A DNA stretch of 64,000 bases, from the NCBI RefSeq assembly GCF_022347725.1, contig NZ_JAKRGB010000018.1, positions 24,588 to 88,587 of the forward strand, given 5' to 3'. A program made the translations under genes and the position numbers. Each line of letters begins with the position of its first letter. Position 1 is the stretch's first letter. The notes under the pieces are model-generated. The model was given only the letters and a program-made list of their open reading frames with translations. It was not told the DNA's origin and made no database searches. The stretch comes from Ruegeria sp. Ofav3-42 (lineage in GTDB: Bacteria; Pseudomonadota; Alphaproteobacteria; Rhodobacterales; Rhodobacteraceae). Below are positions 1 through 8,769 of this stretch, in pieces.

Positions 1-1
1 G

Positions 2-304
2 CGAGGTATCACCATCACTTACACCTTCGACGGGGACGAAGCCGATTGGGAAGCCACGACCAACGCTTTCATTGCAGCCGTCGATGCAGATCCGGACGCT
101 GCCGGTAAGTTCACCTATCAGGTTGCGGTCGCCGATGACGGGGTTTCCCGGTTTCACTGGGGTCGCTGGGACAGCGCCGATACACTGGCGCATGTGCAGT
201 CTCAACCGTACTTCAAAACGTTCGCCGGGAAAGTGCGAGAGTTTGCGGGCGGCGCGCCCAACGCAATCGGGCATGACGTCAAAGGAAAGTCGACTGGGTG
301 GTAG
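2..304 (+). CDS. Hypothetical protein, C-terminal part (5' end outside window)
   Basis: An open frame enters from the left edge and stops with TAG at 302-304, giving the last 100 residues. The sequence starts ITITYTFDGDEADWEAT and ends in KGKSTGW. Its alternating strand and helix pattern, with an aromatic-rich FHWGRWDS segment followed by a helix, resembles the small dimeric alpha-beta barrel (antibiotic monooxygenase-like) proteins, but I cannot assign a function. It converges on the DUF1491 gene, with only 3 bases between the two stop codons. The true start and full length are unknown. Confidence 0.6.
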   Translation, partial: RGITITYTFDGDEADWEATTNAFIAAVDADPDAAGKFTYQVAVADDGVSRFHWGRWDSADTLAHVQSQPYFKTFAGKVREFAGGAPNAIGHDVKGKSTGW

Positions 305-307
305 AGG

Positions 308-637
308 TTATTCCAAGCCTTCTTCGCCCAACAGGTGCCGACCTTGCCGGTCCTCGACCTCGATCACCCAGAGGTCGGGGTCAAAGCTGCGCTGGCGGGT
401 GATGGCGTCGTCCACCTCGGTTTCCTCACCGCTGGACAGCTCAACCCATTTGCGTTCGCCGCTCATCAGATCAAAGCTACGTTGGAAGGCTGTTGCGCGA
501 CCGTCGAGAGTATTCAGTTTGACCAAGACCGCACCGGCAGTGTCGTCGCCATGGGCCACGACAAAAGCCGGGATCTCCTGAAACCGTAGCCGCGCCAGAT
601 AGGCGTGAACCCAGAAATCAGCCGTCAGGCGGGTCAT
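308..637 (-). CDS. DUF1491 family protein
   Basis: A 109-residue protein with the pattern of the alphaproteobacterial DUF1491 family: RLTADFWVHAYLARLR near the N-terminus, a central strand containing GAVLVKLN, and a C-terminal segment DPDLWVIEVEDRQGR. The family has no established function. The start overlaps the end of era by 4 bases, so the two are probably translated together as the last genes of the lepB-rnc-era block. Being next to era is usual for this family in Rhodobacterales, which supports the call. Confidence 0.85.
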   Translation of the reverse strand: MTRLTADFWVHAYLARLRFQEIPAFVVAHGDDTAGAVLVKLNTLDGRATAFQRSFDLMSGERKWVELSSGEETEVDDAITRQRSFDPDLWVIEVEDRQGRHLLGEEGLE

Positions 638-1542
638 GCGTTGCCGTCTTTGAAATCCAGTCCCATTTCCGAGTAACGCTCGGATTCTTCCAACCAGTTG
701 GGCCGGACTTTGACCTGCAGGAACAGGTGGATTTTGCGGTCGAGGAACTCTTCCAGTTCGGCGCGGGCAGCCTGACTGACGGCTTTGATCGTCTCGCCGC
801 GTTTTCCCAGCACGATGCCTTTGTGGCCGTCGCGCATGACGTAAATGACCTGGTCGATCTTGGCCGAGCCATCCTTGCGTTCTTCCCAGTTCTCGGTCTC
901 AACGGTCAGCTGATAGGGCAATTCCTGATGCAGGCGCAGGGTCAGTTTCTCGCGCGTCATTTCGGCAGCAATCATGCGCAGGGGCAGATCGGCGATCTGA
1001 TCCTCGGGATAGAGCCAAGGGCTTTCGGGCAGCTCCGAAGCCAGCCACTTGCGCAGATCGTCGACACCATAACCCTTTTCGGCAGAAATCATGAAAGTTT
1101 CGGCAAAGGGATAACGCGCGTTCAGGTCACTGGTCAGCGCCAACAACACCTCAGATTGCACCTTGTCGATCTTGTTGATCGCCAGGGCGACCGTGCGGCC
1201 CTGCCCGATCTCTTCCAGACCTTCGAGGATCCGCTCGACGCCTTCGGTGATGCCGCGATGGGCTTCGACCAGCAGAACGACGATATCGGCATCCGCAGCC
1301 CCGCCCCACGCAGCGGCGACCATGGCACGGTCCAGACGGCGGCGCGGTTTGAACAGGCCCGGCGTGTCGACAAAAACCAGTTGCGCGTCGCCCTCCATCG
1401 CCACACCGCGGATACGGGCGCGGGTGGTCTGCACCTTATGCGTTACGATCGAAACCTTGGCCCCCACCATGCGGTTCAGCAGGGTGGATTTGCCCGCGTT
1501 GGGCTCTCCGATCAGGGCGATAAATCCGGCGCTTGTGGTCAT
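634..1542 (-). CDS. era: GTPase Era
   Basis: Essential GTPase that binds 16S rRNA and helps the 30S subunit mature. The 302 residues show the P-loop GEPNAGKST (residues 12-20), DTPG (G3) near residue 60, NKID (G4) near 124, and a C-terminal KH RNA-binding domain with GHKGIVLGKRGETIK. Length fits the family. In most bacteria era follows rnc directly. Here rnc lies about 3.1 kb upstream on the same strand, separated by plus-strand genes, so era probably has its own promoter in the 1543-1700 region. Confidence 0.97.
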   Translation of the reverse strand: MTTSAGFIALIGEPNAGKSTLLNRMVGAKVSIVTHKVQTTRARIRGVAMEGDAQLVFVDTPGLFKPRRRLDRAMVAAAWGGAADADIVVLLVEAHRGITEGVERILEGLEEIGQGRTVALAINKIDKVQSEVLLALTSDLNARYPFAETFMISAEKGYGVDDLRKWLASELPESPWLYPEDQIADLPLRMIAAEMTREKLTLRLHQELPYQLTVETENWEERKDGSAKIDQVIYVMRDGHKGIVLGKRGETIKAVSQAARAELEEFLDRKIHLFLQVKVRPNWLEESERYSEMGLDFKDGNA

Positions 1543-1636
1543 GTTTCTGGCGATCCTGTTTGCAAGTGCGCACCCCTATAGCAGAAAGGCCCGGCGGGCC
1601 AGAGGGTTTTGTCGCATTGCAGCCATGCAAATACAG

Positions 1637-1668
1637 TGGCAATCGGGGGTAACGCCGCGCCATTGCCA
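1637..1668. promoter_or_regulatory. Inverted repeat between era and the multicopper oxidase
   Basis: TGGCAAT (1637-1643) and ATTGCCA (1662-1668) form a perfect 7-base inverted repeat with an 18-base spacer. It sits in the divergent intergenic region, 32 bases before the oxidase ATG. It could be an operator for the oxidase or for era. This is inferred only from symmetry and position; no known copper-regulator consensus is visible. Confidence 0.3.
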
Positions 1669-1700
1669 GCCAGGCGATCATTCAGATGATGAGGCACAAC

Positions 1701-3077
1701 ATGAAACGTCGGGAGTTTCTTTTGGCCAGCGGAGCCGCCACTGGCGCGCTGACCCTGGGCGGTTTCGGATTGGCAAACGGCACTCAAGAGCTGACGATCC
1801 AACCGGCAAGCTTCGCCCTGAGCGATACGGTCACGACCGGGATCGTCAGCCTGTCACCGGACGCGCCTCCACCGGTTCTTTATGGCAAACAAGGCGAGGC
1901 CATGCGACTGCCGGTGCGCAACGCGCTGCCGGATTATACCGCGATGCACTGGCATGGCTTACGTATTCCCAACGGGATGGATGGCGTGCCCTACCTGACC
2001 CAGATGCCGATGGGTCAGGGCGAGCTGTTTGACTATGAATTCACCCCGCCGGATGCAGGCACCTACTGGTACCACCCCCATTGCATGACGATGGAACAAA
2101 TGGCCCACGGTCTGACTGGCGTCATGGTGATTGCCGAGCCCGAAAACCCGGGCTTCGACAGCGAACAGGTGATCAACCTGCGCGATTTCCGACTGGACGA
2201 AGAGGGTGCCTTTCTACCCGCTTACACGCAGCGTGGAGCGGCACGGGCTGGTACCTTCGGCAACGTGCACACCGCCAACTGGTTGCAAAATCCTGTCTAC
2301 GATCATCCGACAGGCGGTCTGGTGCGGCTGCGGGTGGTCAATACGGACACAACCCGCATCTACAAGCTGCATCTTGAGGGCGGAAACGCACGGATCATCG
2401 CATGGGATGGGCACCCGCTTGAGATCGAGGTCCCAATGCCCAGTACAGACGACGCGCTGTTGGTCGGTCCGGGTCAGCGTGTGGATTTTGCTGTGTCAAT
2501 GCCAGCAGACGAGGGCAAGACCATTTCATTGATGGCTAAGCTCCCTGGTCAGCCGCACAAAGCCATGGCGCAATTGCGCTCAAACGGAGCATCAGCAGCG
2601 CGGGATCTGCAAGAATTGCGGCCACTGCCCGTGAACCCCATCGCCAAACCCGATTTGGCCAATGCCGAAGTGCATGATTTTGTTTTTGGCTGGACTCCGG
2701 AAGGGATCGAGCCGAATAACGGCTTCTGTGGCTCATTGGGGTATAATTTCTGGTCCATCAACCGCACACCCTGGCCGGGTGACGCCGCGCAAGGCGTTGG
2801 ACCCTTGGCAACGCTGGAAATGGGCAAAAGCTACATCCTTCGGCTGCGAAACGAATCCCCCAACCTGCACCCGATCCACCTGCATGGGTTGGCCTTCGTT
2901 CCGCTGCGGTCGAACCTGCGCCAACTGCCGCCGCTTGTGACAGACACGATGCTGCTTTTGAAAGACGAAGTGGCCGAGATTGCATTGGTCGCCGACAGCC
3001 CGGGAGACTGGGCCTTTCATTGCCATGTAATCGAACACCAAAAGACCGGGCTGACCGGATTTATTCGAGTGGAGTAA
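1701..3077 (+). CDS. Multicopper oxidase, Tat-exported
   Basis: A 458-residue periplasmic multicopper oxidase. The N-terminus MKRREFLLASGAATGALTLG is a twin-arginine signal. The copper motifs are complete: HWHG, YWYHPH, HPIHLHG and HCHVIEHQKTG, the last carrying the type 1 Cys between two His ligands. Such enzymes couple one-electron oxidation of a substrate (metal ion or phenol) to reduction of oxygen to water; the substrate cannot be read here. I chose ATG at 1701 because GAGG at 1691-1694 is well spaced before it, although an in-frame ATG lies at 1686. The gene sits on the opposite strand inside the rnc-era junction, beside two broken genes, which suggests an inserted segment. Confidence 0.93.
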   Translation: MKRREFLLASGAATGALTLGGFGLANGTQELTIQPASFALSDTVTTGIVSLSPDAPPPVLYGKQGEAMRLPVRNALPDYTAMHWHGLRIPNGMDGVPYLTQMPMGQGELFDYEFTPPDAGTYWYHPHCMTMEQMAHGLTGVMVIAEPENPGFDSEQVINLRDFRLDEEGAFLPAYTQRGAARAGTFGNVHTANWLQNPVYDHPTGGLVRLRVVNTDTTRIYKLHLEGGNARIIAWDGHPLEIEVPMPSTDDALLVGPGQRVDFAVSMPADEGKTISLMAKLPGQPHKAMAQLRSNGASAARDLQELRPLPVNPIAKPDLANAEVHDFVFGWTPEGIEPNNGFCGSLGYNFWSINRTPWPGDAAQGVGPLATLEMGKSYILRLRNESPNLHPIHLHGLAFVPLRSNLRQLPPLVTDTMLLLKDEVAEIALVADSPGDWAFHCHVIEHQKTGLTGFIRVE

Positions 3078-3144
3078 CCCAACGGGTATTATCTTAGCCC
3101 CCTATGGCTAAAGCTGCTAAACCGCTACGAAATGGGGGCTGTGA

Positions 3145-3945
3145 ATGAACCGGCTTATAAATCCGGCAAACCGCGTGGGGTGCATCGCCTGAAGCACCGC
3201 AGCACTGCGCATTGGTGCCGCGCTTGTGTCATTGGCATTGCCGGCCGGTACAGCCCACGCGAACGACGTCGCTTTCAAAGTGGCCGACAGCGTTTCGGTC
3301 AAAGGAAAGGACATCCCCTACTCGCTCTACCTCTCGCTCAGCGACGTGTCTGACGCCCCGACTTGGGGTTGAGGCGTTTTTAGGCCTCGGAGCGCTGCAA
3401 AAGAGCGCGCCGTGGATCTTTTCGAACGTTCTTAAAGAATCCTGCAAACAAAGATTTGCTTTGGCAGTTACCGAGACGGCTGCAGAGGGCGATGCCCTGA
3501 CTGTCGACGGATAGGTTCAGGCCAAATTTCATGCGTGTGACACCGACGATCCCAAAGTGCCTACCGGGGTGTCCTGCTGTTCGGCCACAACGTTGATGTC
3601 GTGGGCAAAGCAGGCGCAGACGCCAAGGGGAATTGCATCCTCTTGCGTCTGGAGGGCGTCGAACTGGACTTGCAGGAATTTGCTGGCACCGTTTCCGATT
3701 GGATCGGTATCACCGACAAAGCGCGCGCGCTCATTCTGGAAAAAGGCGGCGAGGTTTTGGCCGAGAACCCGATTTGCCCGGAACTAGCCGGGCTTGATCC
3801 CAATTTTTCGTCCGGCGGGATACGGGAAATCGGCGAGGGCGGCATCGGGGCCGCACTGAGCGGGTCGGTCGATACCAGTTCGACCACACTTTTAGAGCTT
3901 GTTGCGTTGCTGCAGGACAAACGTGGGCTGGGGATCATCAAATGA
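3145..3945 (+). pseudogene. Broken exported protein, first copy of a tandem pair
   Basis: Reading from ATG 3145 gives a signal-peptide-like start interrupted by TGA at 3190-3192, then LVSLALPAGTAHA and a mature part (NDVAFKVADSVSVKG). The frame shifts near 3350; the next frame continues TPRLGVEAFLGLGAL and meets TAG at 3512-3514. A second shift near 3560 leads into the last intact part, GADAKGNCILLRLEGVELDL to the TGA at 3943-3945. Read across these breaks, the product aligns along its length with the next gene. Four lesions make this a pseudogene unless they are assembly errors. The function of the family is unknown. Confidence 0.8.
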
Positions 3946-4703
3946 AGAACCGCTTGGTCCCGTTGATCTGCGCGCTTTTGTCGGTGGGCTCGGTCGCGGG
4001 CGCAAAAGACGTCACGCTGGACTTTCTTTAGTCCTTCACTTTGCAGGACACCGAAGCGCCCTACCAATTGACCCTGACATTGACGGATCAGACCCCTACC
4101 CGTATCGGCGTCAACGCTTTGTTAGATTTGAGCAATATCCAGGCGGCTTTACCTGAAGCCCTCGCGGATACCAGTTTCACGGACGGGTGCAATGTTGAGA
4201 TCGCCTTGGACACCGTCGATGCAGTGGCGGATGGTCAGGAAATCTCGATACAGGGACGGTTTGAAATGGACACGTTCAAGTGCGACCGGGCACTTGGCCA
4301 GACGCCCGAGCGGCAGGAAAAAACCGCCACATATGCTTTGTCCTTTTCCACCTCAGCTTCCGCCATCGTGAAGGATCAGTGTGTGTTTTTCAAACTGTCG
4401 AATTTGGATCTGACCCTCGCGGATCAAAATCTGGTCTCAGATGACGTAAAGATAATTCTGCAGGATGCCCGTGCCATCTTTCTGAAAGCCGGCGATGCAA
4501 TTCTGAGAAAAACACCGGTCTGCCCGAAAACACCGCCCGAGTTGGCATCCTTGTCCCCTAAATATGATAGCGGCGGCACGGTGGAAATCGGCAACGGCGG
4601 CATTGGAGTCGCGCTAACCGGTTCAATCGATGTCAGCACCAAGACCATCGTAAGCGTTTTGAAGGTTCTACAGAGCGAAGGGGTGCTGCCACCCGCCCGC
4701 TAG
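3942..4703 (+). pseudogene. Exported protein, second copy of the pair, one nonsense codon
   Basis: ATG at 3942 overlaps the stop of the first copy (ATGA). It encodes a signal peptide (MKNRLVPLICALLSVGSVAG) and KDVTLDFL, then TAG at 4029-4031, after which the frame stays open to 4703. The TAG aligns with an Asp codon of the first copy without gaps. The mature protein would have about 230 residues, four Cys and a C-terminal motif SGG-VEIGNGGIGVAL-GSIDVS that is also present in copy one. Internal ATG codons after the stop would give a product without a signal peptide. I do not recognise the family. Confidence 0.75.
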
Positions 4704-5386
4704 TTCGCTGCGTCCAACCGGGCCAACATAGCCTTGGCAGCGGCCTGTTCAGCCTGACGTTTGGACCCGGCCGTCGCCTGCGCTTCGGTGCCATCCTGTA
4801 GGCGCGCGGCAATGGTGAAGACCGGAGCATGGTCGGGACCGCTGCGCTTGATCTCAACATATGACGGCGGTTTCTGCCCCCGCGCCTGCGCCCATTCCTG
4901 AAGCGAGGTCTTGGCGTCGCGCGCGTCGGCCTCGACGTTGTGAACGCGATCGCCCCACAAGCGCAGGATTACGTCGCGTGCGGCCTCAAAACCTGCATCG
5001 CGATAAACTGCGGCGATCACCGCCTCCATCGCGTCACCAAGCAAAGCCTGCTTGCGGCGACCACCCGATAACATCTCGGACCGACCCAGTTTCAGCACCG
5101 CGCCCAGATCGATCTGGCGGGCCACATCGGCACACGCCTCTTTGCGGACCAGCGCATTGAAACGAGGCGCAAGCTGCCCTTCCGAGGCTTTCTTGTCGGC
5201 CTCTAGCAGTGCAGTGGCCATGACTAGCCCCAACACACGGTCGCCCAAAAACTCCAGCCGCTGGTTATCAGGGCGTGTCGACGACGACACCGAACCATGG
5301 GTCAACGCGCGGACCAGCAACTCGGGTTTGGCAAATTCATACCCAAGCCGCTGCTGGAACGCTTTTGTTTCGGACGATAGTTTCAA
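4700..5386 (-). CDS. rnc: Ribonuclease III
   Basis: Double-strand-specific RNase that processes rRNA precursors and structured mRNAs. The 228 residues contain the family signature NQRLEFLGDRVLGL (41-54), the second acidic cluster LLGDAMEAVIAAVY near 115-128, and a C-terminal double-stranded RNA binding domain (about 155-225) with TSLQEWAQARGQKPPSY and GSKRQAEQAAAKAML. The start overlaps the end of lepB by 4 bases. The 3' end overlaps the convergent broken gene by 4 bases, which is where the usual rnc-era link is lost. Confidence 0.97.
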   Translation of the reverse strand: MKLSSETKAFQQRLGYEFAKPELLVRALTHGSVSSSTRPDNQRLEFLGDRVLGLVMATALLEADKKASEGQLAPRFNALVRKEACADVARQIDLGAVLKLGRSEMLSGGRRKQALLGDAMEAVIAAVYRDAGFEAARDVILRLWGDRVHNVEADARDAKTSLQEWAQARGQKPPSYVEIKRSGPDHAPVFTIAARLQDGTEAQATAGSKRQAEQAAAKAMLARLDAAN

Positions 5387-6222
5387 TTGACCGCCTTAAA
5401 GAAACGGTCGCCACGCCATGTCCAGAAGAACAGCATCGACCGGCCTGCGGACGAGAACAGAATGCGGTCTGCCCGCCCGATCAGGCCTTCGTAGGGCACA
5501 TAGCCTACGCCACCTGCAGATTGCGGCAGGCGGCTGTCGCTGGAATTGTCGCGGTTGTCACCCATAAAGAAATAGTGGCCTTCGGGCACGGTATAGATGC
5601 CTGTGTTGTCCGACGCCTGATTGCCGATGTTCAGAACTTCGTAGGACACACCATTCGGCAGGGTTTCGATCATGCGCGACTTTTCACATACGCCGCCAAA
5701 GCCAACCGGACCGTTTTCGCAACGCGGGCGCAGCCCCTGCGATCCTTGCGGAGCGGCCACCTCGGTGAACACACCATCGGGTTTTTGCGGTACCGGAGTT
5801 CCATTCAGGATAATCTGGCCTTCGCGTATCTGAATGCGGTCTCCGGGCAGGCCGATCAAGCGCTTGATGTAATCCCGACCGCTGACCGGATGACGGAACA
5901 CAATGACGTCACCGCGTTCCGGTTCGCCCCCCCAGATACGGGTGTTATCGTCGCTCCGCATCCAGCCGCAGATATCTTCTGCGTCAATGTTCAGACCAAC
6001 GCTTGGGATGATCACGCTGGGACAGGACGCATAGGAATAGCCATAAGACATCTTGTTGACGAACAGGAAGTCCCCGATCAACAGGGTGGGCTTCATTGAG
6101 CCGGATGGAATCCAGAAAGGCTGAAACAGGATCGTACGGAATACGCCCGCGATCAGCAGGGCATAGACGATGGTTTTGATCGTCTCCCAGACGCCGCTAC
6201 CTGTTTTGGTTTCCTCGGCCAT
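5383..6222 (-). CDS. lepB: Signal peptidase I
   Basis: Membrane serine protease that removes signal peptides from Sec and Tat substrates. The 279-residue protein has one N-terminal membrane segment (about 13-33), the catalytic Ser42 in PSGSMKPT, the general-base Lys120 in RDYIKRLIGLPGD, and the conserved MGDNRDNSSDSR box near the C-terminus. An insert rich in Asp, Cys and Trp (about 65-100) lies between the two catalytic boxes. It precedes rnc with a 4-base overlap, the classic lepB-rnc pair. Confidence 0.97.
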   Translation of the reverse strand: MAEETKTGSGVWETIKTIVYALLIAGVFRTILFQPFWIPSGSMKPTLLIGDFLFVNKMSYGYSYASCPSVIIPSVGLNIDAEDICGWMRSDDNTRIWGGEPERGDVIVFRHPVSGRDYIKRLIGLPGDRIQIREGQIILNGTPVPQKPDGVFTEVAAPQGSQGLRPRCENGPVGFGGVCEKSRMIETLPNGVSYEVLNIGNQASDNTGIYTVPEGHYFFMGDNRDNSSDSRLPQSAGGVGYVPYEGLIGRADRILFSSAGRSMLFFWTWRGDRFFKAVN

Positions 6223-6279
6223 ACTGCTCTCCGGTCGTTAGTTCGTTGGGGTGCTACATGCGGGTCAGGTGGGGGCAAG

Positions 6280-6699
6280 TCAAGGCTGCGCGGGCGCATC
6301 GTGAAGCGGGCGCGCCTCGATCACGACAAAGGCTTGGGCCCAGGGGTGATCGTCGGTCAAGGTGACATGGATGATCGCCTCATGCCCTTCGGGCGTCATC
6401 TCTTTCAACCGTTCCGCCGCCCAACCCGTGACATGCATCACCGGTTGGCCGGTCTTCAGATTGGTAACGGCCATGTCCTTCCAGGCAATCCCCATGCGCA
6501 GACCGGTACCCAACGCCTTGGAACACGCCTCTTTCGCGGCCCAGCGTTTGGCATAAGTGCCTGCGGTGTCGTGGCGCAGTTCGGCCTTGCGCTGTTCGGT
6601 GTCAGTGAACACACGGTTGCGAAAACGGTCCCCGAACCGATCCAGCGTGCCCTGAATGCGGTCGATATTCGCGAGGTCTGTGCCAATGCCCAGGATCAT
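6280..6699 (-). CDS. acpS: Holo-[acyl-carrier-protein] synthase
   Basis: Transfers 4'-phosphopantetheine from CoA to apo-ACP, activating it for fatty acid synthesis. The 139 residues begin MILGIGTDLANIDRI, with the magnesium-binding Asp8, and contain the second signature RWAAKEACSKALGTG, whose Glu completes the metal site. Size is typical. It overlaps the LysE-type gene upstream by 4 bases and lies 57 bases before lepB, as part of the pdxJ-acpS-lepB-rnc block. Confidence 0.96.
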   Translation of the reverse strand: MILGIGTDLANIDRIQGTLDRFGDRFRNRVFTDTEQRKAELRHDTAGTYAKRWAAKEACSKALGTGLRMGIAWKDMAVTNLKTGQPVMHVTGWAAERLKEMTPEGHEAIIHVTLTDDHPWAQAFVVIEARPLHDAPAQP

Positions 6700-7319
6700 G
6701 AGAGCCGAACCGTCAAAATTTTGTAACTCGCCAGCCCAAAGAAACCTGCAAACGCAAAGTCGAACCAGCGGCGGGCGCGACGGTAGGCGCTGACCATGCG
6801 CTGTGATGAAAACAAAAACGCATAGCCAATGAAAATCATCAAGGAGCCCGCGTAGAGCAAGCAGAAGTAGCCGAGCAACATCGCAAGGCTCGCGTCATTC
6901 GGTGCGACAATGGCGTAGATGGACCCCCAGCTCAGGATCGCCTTTGGATTGGTCAGATGAATGGCCGCGCCTTTGGCGAAGATGGTGGGTAGCGAGCCGG
7001 TAACAGGTTTGCCCAGGGCAACCTCGTCCGAGGTCATCGCCCGTCGCAGAGCTTTGAACGCGAGCCAGCCCAGATAAGCTACACCGACGTAGCGGATCAC
7101 CTCGAACACCCACACGTTGGCCAGCATAATCGCCGACAGCCCCAGCGCGGCAGCGATGCCCCAAGCGGCGGAACCCGCGCAGATGCCCAGCGCAAAAACC
7201 AATCCTGCCTTGCGGCCTTCGTTCATCGCGGTGCCCGCAATCCCCATCGTCGCCGGTCCGGGAGAGCCCCCGGCCATCAGCCAGGCAAACCAGATGGCGA
7301 CGAAACCGGGCGTTATCAT
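6696..7319 (-). CDS. LysE family translocator
   Basis: A 207-residue inner-membrane protein of the LysE/RhtB exporter family, which exports amino acids or related small molecules. Evidence is the N-terminal family motif LMAGGSPGPATMGIAG (usual form G-x-SPGP), about six hydrophobic segments, and a central loop containing NPKAILSWGS. The substrate cannot be predicted. It overlaps pdxJ upstream and acpS downstream by 4 bases each, so it is cotranscribed with housekeeping genes, though nothing links it to their functions. Confidence 0.9.
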   Translation of the reverse strand: MITPGFVAIWFAWLMAGGSPGPATMGIAGTAMNEGRKAGLVFALGICAGSAAWGIAAALGLSAIMLANVWVFEVIRYVGVAYLGWLAFKALRRAMTSDEVALGKPVTGSLPTIFAKGAAIHLTNPKAILSWGSIYAIVAPNDASLAMLLGYFCLLYAGSLMIFIGYAFLFSSQRMVSAYRRARRWFDFAFAGFFGLASYKILTVRLS

Positions 7320-8062
7320 GCCCGCGCCTCATCCATCATCCGGCGCATTTCCTTGATCGCGGGCGTGAGGCCGCGGAAGATCGCTTCACCGATCAGAAAA
7401 TGGCCGATGTTCAATTCACGGACCTCAGGAAAGGCCGCGACCGGCTGAACCGTGTCGTAAGTCAGGCCGTGGCCTGCGTGGACCTCAAGGCCCAGCGAAT
7501 GGGCAAAGGCGGACATCTCGCGCAGGGCTTCCAGCTCGCGCGCGGCGTCGTCCATGCGACCTTCGGCGTGGAAATCGCAATAGGCGCCGGTATGCAGTTC
7601 GATCACTTCAGCGCCGATGCGATGCGCGGCTTCGATCTGACGTTGATCGGCGGCGATGAAAATCGACACACGGCAGCCGGCGTCGCGCAGGGGTGCGATG
7701 AAATGGGCCAGCTTGTTTTCCTCGCGCGCGACCTCCAGTCCACCTTCGGTCGTGCGCTCTTCACGTTTTTCGGGCACGATGCAGACCGCGTGCGGTTTGT
7801 GGCGCAAGGCGATTTGCTGCATCTCTGGGGTCGCTGCCATCTCAAAATTCAGAGGCACCGAAAGCACCTCCATCAGCCCGTCGATATCAGCGTCCGAGAT
7901 GTGGCGGCGGTCTTCCCGCAGATGTGCTGTAATGCCGTCGGCCCCGGCCTCCTCAGCCAGTTTGGCGGCCCGCAGCGGGTCGGGATAGGCCCCGCCGCGT
8001 GCGTTACGCACGGTCGCCACGTGATCGATATTCACGCCCAAACGCAAGTGGTTGTCAGACAT
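7316..8062 (-). CDS. pdxJ: Pyridoxine 5'-phosphate synthase
   Basis: Last step of de novo vitamin B6 synthesis by the DXP-dependent route: condenses 1-deoxyxylulose 5-phosphate with 3-amino-2-oxopropyl phosphate. The 248-residue TIM barrel starts LRLGVNIDHVATVRNARG and has the conserved AGADGITAHLREDRRHI segment and the late ELNIGHFLIGEAIF phosphate-binding loop. It overlaps the DUF2062 gene upstream by 8 bases and the LysE gene by 4. The pdxJ-acpS neighbourhood is a common proteobacterial arrangement. Confidence 0.97.
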   Translation of the reverse strand: MSDNHLRLGVNIDHVATVRNARGGAYPDPLRAAKLAEEAGADGITAHLREDRRHISDADIDGLMEVLSVPLNFEMAATPEMQQIALRHKPHAVCIVPEKREERTTEGGLEVAREENKLAHFIAPLRDAGCRVSIFIAADQRQIEAAHRIGAEVIELHTGAYCDFHAEGRMDDAARELEALREMSAFAHSLGLEVHAGHGLTYDTVQPVAAFPEVRELNIGHFLIGEAIFRGLTPAIKEMRRMMDEARA

Positions 8063-8753
8063 CGCTCGAATCCTTCTTAAGCCCTTGAGCCGAGCCTAGG
8101 GTATTCGTCTGCGGAACGGCAGGATTTGTTTCGGCCAAGCGTTTGATTTCTTCAAACTTTGCCTTGATCTTGTCGCGGCGACGCTGCTGATAGGTGCGGA
8201 TCAGCGGCAGGCTGAGGTAGTAACAGATCGCCCCCGCGAGCAAACCGGGCAGTATGCCGCCGATCAGGTAGGGAAAGAACACCTCGTCATAAAACACGTC
8301 CAACCCGTGCCAATCGGCAACGCGGTCGGTGAAAAGGGCAAAGAAGTTGTTCTTGAGATCACCCAGCGCGTCGACGAAGTTATCCATCAGGCCCTTGGTT
8401 TCTTCCTTTTCGAAACTGTCACCCAAAAGGAAATGCCCGGTCTGCAGGCAAACAACGCCAATCGGAACATAGGTCAGCGGATTGCCAAAGAACGTGCCGC
8501 TGAGCGCGGCCAGTATGTTGCCATTAATCAGGCGCGCAAAAATCGCGGCGAAAAGAAAATGCAGGCCGTAGAATGGCGTAAAGGCCGTAAACACCCCTGC
8601 GCCGACCCCGCGTGCAATGCGCTCGGGGGAATCCGGCAACCTGCGAACGCGGTGTTTGACGTAGTGAAAGGCACGCGTCCATCCCCCCCTGGGATAGACG
8701 AATTCAGACGCGATCTGGACAGGCGAGCGTCGATCTCGGCGCTTGAAAACCAC
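8055..8753 (-). CDS. DUF2062 domain membrane protein
   Basis: A 232-residue integral membrane protein of the DUF2062 family, whose function is not established. The domain runs from about residue 20 to 190, with ARGVGAGVFTAFTPFYGLHF, the GTFFGNPLTYVPIG motif and two further hydrophobic segments (YLIGGILPGLLAGAICYYLS). The last 40 residues form a charged cytoplasmic tail. The gene lies 16 bases after rsh and overlaps pdxJ, so it is probably in the same transcript. Confidence 0.85.
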   Translation of the reverse strand: MVFKRRDRRSPVQIASEFVYPRGGWTRAFHYVKHRVRRLPDSPERIARGVGAGVFTAFTPFYGLHFLFAAIFARLINGNILAALSGTFFGNPLTYVPIGVVCLQTGHFLLGDSFEKEETKGLMDNFVDALGDLKNNFFALFTDRVADWHGLDVFYDEVFFPYLIGGILPGLLAGAICYYLSLPLIRTYQQRRRDKIKAKFEEIKRLAETNPAVPQTNTLGSAQGLKKDSSDV

Positions 8754-8769
8754 TCCTGATCACCCCTTC

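Noticed and set aside
3094..3111. TTAGCC/GGCTAA hairpin as terminator of the multicopper oxidase
   Set aside because: Only six base pairs, AT-containing, and no T-run; too weak to call.
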